From: Dehalococcoidia bacterium
GTDB taxonomy: Bacteria; Chloroflexota; Dehalococcoidia; Dehalococcoidales; RBG-16-60-22
NCBI GenBank assembly: GCA_004375725.1
Contig: SOKS01000138.1
Span: 1 to 11,741 of the forward strand
Direction of reading: 5' to 3'
Length of the DNA stretch: 11,741 bases
Every line of letters starts with the position of its first letter. Positions within the stretch are counted from its first letter, which is position 1. Both the position numbers and the translations under genes were made by a program. Under the pieces are notes generated by a model that was not told the origin of the DNA, did not search any database, and was given only the letters and a program-made list of their open reading frames with translations. Positions 7,127 to 11,741 of the stretch are shown piece after piece.

Positions 7127-7879
7127 TTAACCCTCTTTCCGCCATTCGGTGACACGGGATGACCAGATACGACCGACCGCCTTCTCCAGTATTTCCTTTC
7201 GTGGGTCCGGTACATCGAGCGGCGGTAAAACACGGTCTGCAAACGATTTCAGAAAGAGACATCTCTTTTGCAGTTGCATTACGGTCTGGCGCGGTCCGCC
7301 ATAGACCATATAATCGATGGTTTGAGCCTGCGATTCAAACTGCTCCCGCGCGTGAAGGCATACCCGGTCCAGAAATTCCGCCGCCTGGTTTTCCCGGCGC
7401 CGCCGGAATCGCTGCTGTGAGGAGCCACCCTTTTTGTGCCGACCATGCACCAGCCCCGTCCCCACCTTGCTCGTAGTGAGCTTCTCGCCATGGCACAGGC
7501 CCACGGCGTAGGCACCAAGGTGTACCAGCACCAGACCAATCGTGTAATCAACCTCGAGCAGATTGCGCAGCGGCCCAATGTTAAATCCGGCAAATACAGC
7601 TTGCTCTTTAAGCGGGAAAGGAGGCGAAACCAGGTACTTCTCTTTATTAGCCCAGAACAGTGCCCCTCCATTTCTGGAACGAGCCAAAATCTCAGCCATC
7701 TCTACCCGTAATGCTGCTTCGTCGACGGCACTTTTCAGCAGGTCCTGGATTTTACCTGCGGACAGTCCGGGGGGGAGATATAAAGTGATGGCTGCGGAAT
7801 CGTCCGTAGTCTCCAGTCCCTTCAAAAACTCCAGCAACCTGGCGCGACGCAGATAGTATGTATTAGCGATAAGTACCAA
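7127..7879 (-). CDS. Vms1-like release factor (acVLRF1/eRF1-type peptidyl-tRNA hydrolase)
   Basis: This is predicted to cut the ester bond of peptidyl-tRNA and so free nascent chains from stalled or split ribosomes. In the 250-aa protein, residues 1-115 form an N-terminal part. The catalytic-type segment follows: KVGTGLVHGRHKKGG (138-152) then SSQQRFRRRRENQ (153-165). This Gly-x-x-Gln loop with a following Arg run is the hallmark of Vms1/ANKZF1 and actinobacterial VLRF1 proteins, analogous to the GGQ loop of class I release factors; Gln155 or Gln156 is the likely catalytic residue. The C-terminal part has YGGPRQTV (193-200) and LDVPDPRKEIL (221-231), typical of the same fold. The start is TTG with AGAGG 11 nt upstream; no better in-frame start exists before the upstream stop codon. 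It is 44 bp downstream of mutS2 on the same strand and probably co-transcribed. No zinc finger or ankyrin repeat of the eukaryotic relatives is present. Confidence 0.82.
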   Translation of the reverse strand: MVLIANTYYLRRARLLEFLKGLETTDDSAAITLYLPPGLSAGKIQDLLKSAVDEAALRVEMAEILARSRNGGALFWANKEKYLVSPPFPLKEQAVFAGFNIGPLRNLLEVDYTIGLVLVHLGAYAVGLCHGEKLTTSKVGTGLVHGRHKKGGSSQQRFRRRRENQAAEFLDRVCLHAREQFESQAQTIDYMVYGGPRQTVMQLQKRCLFLKSFADRVLPPLDVPDPRKEILEKAVGRIWSSRVTEWRKEG

Positions 7880-7923
7880 CTGTAATCTTACCTCTAAGCG
7901 TTAAATAATTGATATAGACAGAG

Positions 7924-10281
7924 TTAAAGGCTGACCACGGTAGCGCCATCGCCGCCTTCATCGTGCTTCCCGGTGCGAAAGGACTTGACCAGTGGATGGG
8001 CGGCCAGAAAATCGCGTACAATCTGGCGCACCGTGCCGGTACCAACCCCGTGAATTATGCGTACTTCGCTGAGATTGGCGAGCGCCGCATCATTGAGGTA
8101 GATATCAAGCGCCACCTCCACCTCATCGGCCCGTTTGCCACGCAGGTCAAGCTCGGTCGATATTACTTTTGTTGCCATCCGCACCGTTGCACCCCGCGTG
8201 CGTGCCGGTTTTGGTTCGGTTATCTTCTCGACACTTTCCAGCCCGAGCTTGAGCTTGAGCTGCCCCGCCTGCACCTCAACCTCCTGCGTATCCTCATAAA
8301 CAGACAGCACTGTGGCCTGCAGCCCGATGTCCCTCAGGTAGACGATGTCACCAGCCGAAAGGCCCTGCCCCGATTCTGGTTCACCTGTCTCTGGCGTCCA
8401 TGTCTCGCTGCTCAATTGCCCATGCACCCCGGCCAGTGTCTTCCTGGCCTGCTCAAGCCTCTCCTTCGTCATTTCACGGCGTAGTTCCGAACTGGCCTGA
8501 CGAATTTGCCGGTGCATTTCAGCGGCCTCCCGGACAACACCGTCCCTGGCCTCCTGCATAGCCTGCTTTTCTGCTTCCTTCAAGCGTCCCAGCCTATCTT
8601 TAACCTCGATGTCCTGCTTCTCCACTTCATTTCTCTCATTTTCCAGGGCGGCACGAACTTCTTCCAGCTTCTGCTTCTCCCCCATCAGATCGCCCAATAA
8701 TGATTCCATCTCCAGAGCACCCCTGGACAGCATGCCTCTGGCCTCATCAATTATTTCCGGTGGGACGCCAAGTCGATTGGCGGTAGCCAGAGCATTGCTG
8801 CCACCGGGTATGCCCACGGTAAGGTGATAGGTCGGCGCAAATGTCACCGGGTCGAAGTCAAATGAAGCGTTCTGTACCCCGGAGGTGGTATGGGCGAATG
8901 CTTTCAGGTCGCCGTAATGGGTGGTGGCGGCGGTCGGGGTTTTCTTGTCCCGAAAGTAAAGCAGTATGGAACGGGCCAGGGCAGAGCCTTCGGACGGGTC
9001 GGTACTCGTTCCCAGTTCATCGAGAAGCACCAAACTGCACGGCGTGGCGTTCCGTATGATACGTACAATATTGCCGACATGCCAGCTGAAACTGGAAAGT
9101 GTTTGCTCGATGCTCTGCTCGTCACCAATATCGGCAAATATGCCGTCAAAGACCGGCAGGCATGTTTCCGGCGAGGCGGGGACAGGTATGCCGGCCTGCG
9201 CCATCAGGCTGAGCAATCCAATCGTTTTCAATGCCACCGTTTTGCCACCGGTATTGGGGCCGGTAATCACCAGTACGGAGAAATCGCGGCCAATTTCCAC
9301 GGAAAGCGGCACCGCCTTCTCCCCGAGCAGCGGATGCCTGGCCTCGACCAGTTTGACTACGGCCGTCTCCATGCCTTCGTTTTTTGACCCATTGATATCG
9401 TTAAGGACCGGCTCACAGGCTCTCACCGTGCGTGCATACCTCGCTTTGGCCAGCGCCAGGTCCAGCTCCGCAATCTTTTCAATGCTTATGGACAGTTCCG
9501 CCTCGTATTTGCCCACCTGGGCACTGAGCTGGCGCAGTATCCTTTCCACCTCCCGCTTCTCTTCATTCACCAGCTCTCGAACCGTATTCCCCAGCTCCAT
9601 GGTTGACCAGGGTTCCACGAATACGGTAGCCCCGGTGTTGGATACGTCATGCGTGATGCCTCGTATTTCTCTTCTGAGCTCTACCTTGACCGGAATAACG
9701 TACCGACCCTCCCGCTCGGTGATTATCGGTTCCTGGATTATCTTGCAGCCGCGCGGCGACCTGATAATCGCCTCCAGACGGCTCCACAGATGCTCTCGTC
9801 CCTCCCTGAGCTGTTTCCTGATAGCGGCCAGATTTGGGGACGCCCGGTCGAGCACATCGCCATTGGGTGAAATACAGCGCGCGATTTCCTTCTCCACCGG
9901 CCGCAGCTCTACGATTTCTTTGGCTATATCCCAGAGCATGGCCAGTTCCTCAGATATGTTTCGCAGGTAACTGCGCGTCTGACGCATGGCGGCGAGCGTC
10001 TGCTGAATTTCGACCAGGCTTTTCGGCTCCAGGATACCCTCCAGCGACGCCATTCTGACGGCTTCACGTATGTCCGAAACGCCGCCGATAGAAAAACCCG
10101 CTTCCATGGTCAGAAGCTGGCGCGCCTCCGCGGACTGCCTGAGCAGCAGAGCAATCCGCTCGTAGTCAGCCAGCGGCTTCAGCCCTAACGCCAGCTCGCG
10201 GCTGGCGGAGAAAGAGGTATAGCCCGCCAGGATGGCTTTTATCTGTGGGAACTCCAGTATTTCCAGACTCTTTTCGTCCAT
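7924..10281 (-). CDS. mutS2: Endonuclease/ribosome-splitting ATPase MutS2 (RqcU)
   Basis: The protein has 785 aa, the usual MutS2 length. It lacks the mismatch-recognition domain of MutS and begins directly with the helical clamp/lever region (about 1-300). The ATPase domain has Walker A GPNTGGKT (341-348), Walker B LVLLDELGTSTDP (417-429) and a downstream ATTHYGDLK (452-460). A charged coiled coil follows (about 523-621), then a KOW-like beta segment (about 641-681) and a C-terminal Smr domain with LDLRG (711-715) and HGVGTG (744-749). MutS2 was long assigned to suppression of recombination. In Bacillus subtilis it senses collided ribosomes and splits them, feeding ribosome quality control. 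ATG 10281 is chosen because AGAGGA lies 6 nt upstream. A longer form from TTG 10308 would begin inside the -10 box of the likely promoter. The release-factor gene follows it on the same strand. Confidence 0.95.
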   Translation of the reverse strand: MDEKSLEILEFPQIKAILAGYTSFSASRELALGLKPLADYERIALLLRQSAEARQLLTMEAGFSIGGVSDIREAVRMASLEGILEPKSLVEIQQTLAAMRQTRSYLRNISEELAMLWDIAKEIVELRPVEKEIARCISPNGDVLDRASPNLAAIRKQLREGREHLWSRLEAIIRSPRGCKIIQEPIITEREGRYVIPVKVELRREIRGITHDVSNTGATVFVEPWSTMELGNTVRELVNEEKREVERILRQLSAQVGKYEAELSISIEKIAELDLALAKARYARTVRACEPVLNDINGSKNEGMETAVVKLVEARHPLLGEKAVPLSVEIGRDFSVLVITGPNTGGKTVALKTIGLLSLMAQAGIPVPASPETCLPVFDGIFADIGDEQSIEQTLSSFSWHVGNIVRIIRNATPCSLVLLDELGTSTDPSEGSALARSILLYFRDKKTPTAATTHYGDLKAFAHTTSGVQNASFDFDPVTFAPTYHLTVGIPGGSNALATANRLGVPPEIIDEARGMLSRGALEMESLLGDLMGEKQKLEEVRAALENERNEVEKQDIEVKDRLGRLKEAEKQAMQEARDGVVREAAEMHRQIRQASSELRREMTKERLEQARKTLAGVHGQLSSETWTPETGEPESGQGLSAGDIVYLRDIGLQATVLSVYEDTQEVEVQAGQLKLKLGLESVEKITEPKPARTRGATVRMATKVISTELDLRGKRADEVEVALDIYLNDAALANLSEVRIIHGVGTGTVRQIVRDFLAAHPLVKSFRTGKHDEGGDGATVVSL

Positions 10282-10287
10282 GCTTAT

Positions 10288-10293
10288 TCCTCT
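10288..10293 (-). promoter_or_regulatory. Ribosome binding site deciding the mutS2 start
   Basis: On the minus strand AGAGGA lies 6 nt before the ATG at 10281. It supports the 785-aa form over a 794-aa form starting at TTG 10308. Confidence 0.7.
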
Positions 10294-10307
10294 GGTGGCA
10301 CTGTTCA

Positions 10308-10316
10308 ATTATAGCA
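10308..10316 (-). promoter_or_regulatory. Extended -10 promoter of mutS2
   Basis: Read on the minus strand, TGCTATAAT occupies 10316-10308. This is a perfect extended -10 element (TGN then TATAAT), about 27 bp before the mutS2 ATG. No good -35 hexamer sits 16-18 bp upstream, as is common for extended -10 promoters. A TTGACA is present but only 9 bp from the -10 box, too close to pair with it. Confidence 0.6.
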
Positions 10317-10347
10317 CGTCAGTGTCAATAACAGACCCCCGCCAGTT

Positions 10348-10377
10348 TTGCCAAAGTAATCGCCGAACACTTATAAT
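10348..10377 (+). promoter_or_regulatory. Sigma-70-type promoter of the DUF362 gene
   Basis: A -35 box TTGCCA at 10348-10353 and a perfect -10 box TATAAT at 10372-10377 are separated by 18 bp. The predicted transcript starts near 10383-10385, about 32 nt before the preferred ATG at 10416. It is divergent from the mutS2 promoter, with the two -10 boxes about 60 bp apart. Confidence 0.7.
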
Positions 10378-10415
10378 CTTAAGATAACCATACCGTTATG
10401 GATGAAGGGAAAGAC

Positions 10416-11660
10416 ATGAAAAACAGGGTATCCATTGTCAGCGCAGGAGAAAATGGCATCGAAGCGGCTGTTCGCCAGGCTATAGACCTGGCCGGTGGCC
10501 TGCCCGATTTGATAACACCCCGCTCCAAAGTGCTGGTCAAGCCCAACCTCTGTAGCCCCCAACCATCGGGTACAGGAATTACCACCGATTGCCGTGTTAC
10601 GGAGGCGGTGACCAAGATAGTTCTGGAACTCAAGCCCAAGTCAGTGATAATCGGCGAGGGTGCCGGTGCTGGCTATGACTTCAGCGGCAGCACCAGCACG
10701 GAGGAAGCCTTCCGGGTCTCCGGCACGGCTGATGTTGCCGCCCGTCTTGGCATTGAGCTGCGCAACTTTAACCACGACGAATGGGAAGAAGTATCCGTAA
10801 AAAATCCCTACATCATGGACAAGGTAAAAATTGCCCGCACCGCACTGGAGAGCGATGTTATTATCAGCCTGCCCGTGCTAAAAACGCATTTAAGGACCCT
10901 GATTACGCTGAGCCTGAAGAACATGAAAGGCGTGCTGCCCGGCGCGGAAAAAAGAAAGACGCATGCCCTGGGCCTGGATAAGGCCATCGCCGACCTTAAT
11001 TCGCTGGTGAAGCCCAGCTATGTGGTGGTCGATGCGCTGGCGGGGATGCAGGGACTGTGGGAGTACCCGCAGGATAAGGTCGAGATGGGGCTTATACTGG
11101 CCGGACGGGAGCCCTGTGCGGTTGATACAGTCGGAACCTACCTGATGGGATTCAATCCGGCTCAGATTATGCACCTGCAGTATTTTGCCGCCCGGCAGAG
11201 GCAGCAGGCCGACCTTGAACACGTGATGGTTGTTGGCGAACCTCTTGAGTCGCACCGAAGGAGCTTCAAGTCCGGCTATGATGTCTTCCGAGCGCGCTAT
11301 CCGGGCGTTAATATCATTGCGGGAGAATCAGCCTGCACCGGCTGCTACGGGGAGCTGATGGGCGCTCTGACAGCGATGAAAGAGTTCGGCGACGGCGATG
11401 CCCTGACCGAGCTGACCGTTATCCTGGGCAACGCCAGCCGGGATGAGGTTTCGGTTACGGAAAAGACGGTCATCCTGGGCAAATGCGCCCGAAGGCTCGC
11501 ACATCTTGGCACCTTTGCCAAAGGCTGTCCGCCAATGGGCGAAGATATCATTCGGACCATCTGCCGCACTGCCGGCTCAGACGCCGATGGGGTTATCGCC
11601 TCCCTCGACCGCGAACGCAACCGCCGATGGGAAGAGACGAAACACCTGCTCGCCAGATAG
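10416..11660 (+). CDS. DUF362 domain protein with a cysteine-bearing C-terminal domain
   Basis: The precise function is unknown; many DUF362 proteins are fused to or encoded near iron-sulfur proteins. The preferred ATG at 10416 has AAGGGA 5 nt upstream and gives 414 aa; an in-frame ATG at 10398 lacks a Shine-Dalgarno and would add 6 residues. The DUF362 core spans about 1-285. It contains VLVKPNLC (39-46), a Gly-rich IGEGAGAGYDF stretch (79-89), LPVLKTH (152-158), LKNMKGVLPG (167-176) and REPCAVDTVG (231-240). The tandem ferredoxin motif (CxxCxxCxxxC) found in some relatives is absent. The C-terminal part (about 290-414) instead has ACTGC (Cys307, Cys310), GKCA (Cys357), KGCPPMGEDI (Cys371) and Cys383, a spacing that suggests a metal or iron-sulfur site. 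No signal peptide or membrane segment is visible, so it is probably cytoplasmic. It is divergent from mutS2 and seems monocistronic here. Confidence 0.85.
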   Translation: MKNRVSIVSAGENGIEAAVRQAIDLAGGLPDLITPRSKVLVKPNLCSPQPSGTGITTDCRVTEAVTKIVLELKPKSVIIGEGAGAGYDFSGSTSTEEAFRVSGTADVAARLGIELRNFNHDEWEEVSVKNPYIMDKVKIARTALESDVIISLPVLKTHLRTLITLSLKNMKGVLPGAEKRKTHALGLDKAIADLNSLVKPSYVVVDALAGMQGLWEYPQDKVEMGLILAGREPCAVDTVGTYLMGFNPAQIMHLQYFAARQRQQADLEHVMVVGEPLESHRRSFKSGYDVFRARYPGVNIIAGESACTGCYGELMGALTAMKEFGDGDALTELTVILGNASRDEVSVTEKTVILGKCARRLAHLGTFAKGCPPMGEDIIRTICRTAGSDADGVIASLDRERNRRWEETKHLLAR

Positions 11661-11741
11661 CGCTTTACCATTGGATTCCAGGACACCCTGGCTTATCTCT
11701 TGAGCAGGTCGGAGCAAGCCACTTTTTCGTACTTACTCTGA

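Noticed and set aside
7124..7134. GGGTTTAACCC inverted repeat between the convergent dehydrogenase and release-factor genes as a bidirectional terminator
   Set aside because: The arms leave a single-base loop, which cannot fold as a hairpin, and no T-tract follows.
8966..9970. A 334-codon open frame on the plus strand, antisense to mutS2
   Set aside because: It has a Ser/Arg-rich composition without motifs and lies entirely within a well-supported mutS2 gene; it is a reading-frame shadow.
10308..10328. TTGACA upstream of TATAAT on the minus strand as a -35/-10 pair for mutS2
   Set aside because: The two hexamers are separated by only 9 bp, far from the 16-18 bp needed; the extended -10 element explains the promoter better.
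11677..11690. Small inverted repeat CCAGG-ACAC-CCTGG after the DUF362 gene
   Set aside because: The stem is only 5 bp and is not followed by a T-tract on either strand, so a terminator call is not supported.
11693..11741. A possible 3' end of a minus-strand gene entering from the right edge (about 15 codons before a TAA at 11693-11695)
   Set aside because: The spacing would fit a gene convergent with the DUF362 gene, but 15 codons running off the window edge cannot be identified or distinguished from chance.

Overview
The window reads as a moderately GC-rich bacterial chromosome segment with short intergenic gaps. No RNA genes, insertion sequences, CRISPR arrays or phage genes are visible, and no gene-free stretch exceeds 300 bases. 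The gene mix suggests an uncultivated anaerobic bacterium of the Chloroflexota, perhaps Dehalococcoidia. That mix is a peptide importer whose lipoprotein carries a long Pro/Ala linker, an acVLRF1-like release factor, a stand-alone DUF362 protein and a 3-hydroxyacyl-CoA dehydrogenase family enzyme. The taxonomic placement is inference; no marker gene fixes it.

Region 1 (about 1-6046, + strand) is a complete five-gene oligopeptide/dipeptide ABC importer operon. In order it encodes a lipoprotein substrate-binding protein, two permeases (DppB- and DppC-type) and two ATPases (DppD- and DppF/OppF-type). Gaps are 8-27 bp. The DppC-type permease has an unusual N-terminal extension with two extra predicted membrane segments. 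Both ATPases end in the same four-cysteine motif, at identical residue numbers.

Region 2 (6098-7107, + strand) is a separately promoted 3-hydroxyacyl-CoA dehydrogenase family gene. It has a near-consensus promoter and a very strong Shine-Dalgarno sequence that relocates its start. Its substrate-pocket motifs lean toward the lambda-crystallin/hydroxy-acid dehydrogenase branch.

Region 3 (7127-10316, - strand) is the most interesting part. mutS2 (785 aa: MutS-type ATPase, coiled coil, KOW-like segment, Smr domain) is followed 44 bp downstream on the same strand by a 250-aa Vms1-like release factor (acVLRF1/eRF1-type peptidyl-tRNA hydrolase). MutS2 (RqcU) splits collided ribosomes in Bacillus, and Vms1-type proteins release nascent chains from peptidyl-tRNA on split large subunits. 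The pair therefore looks like a two-step ribosome rescue module in one transcription unit.

Region 4 (10348-11660, + strand) is a DUF362 protein expressed divergently from mutS2, with a cysteine-bearing C-terminal domain. The mutS2/DUF362 intergenic region holds two back-to-back promoter-like sequences. These, with Shine-Dalgarno positions, support start codons internal to the longest reading frames. The last 81 bases contain no gene that can be supported.
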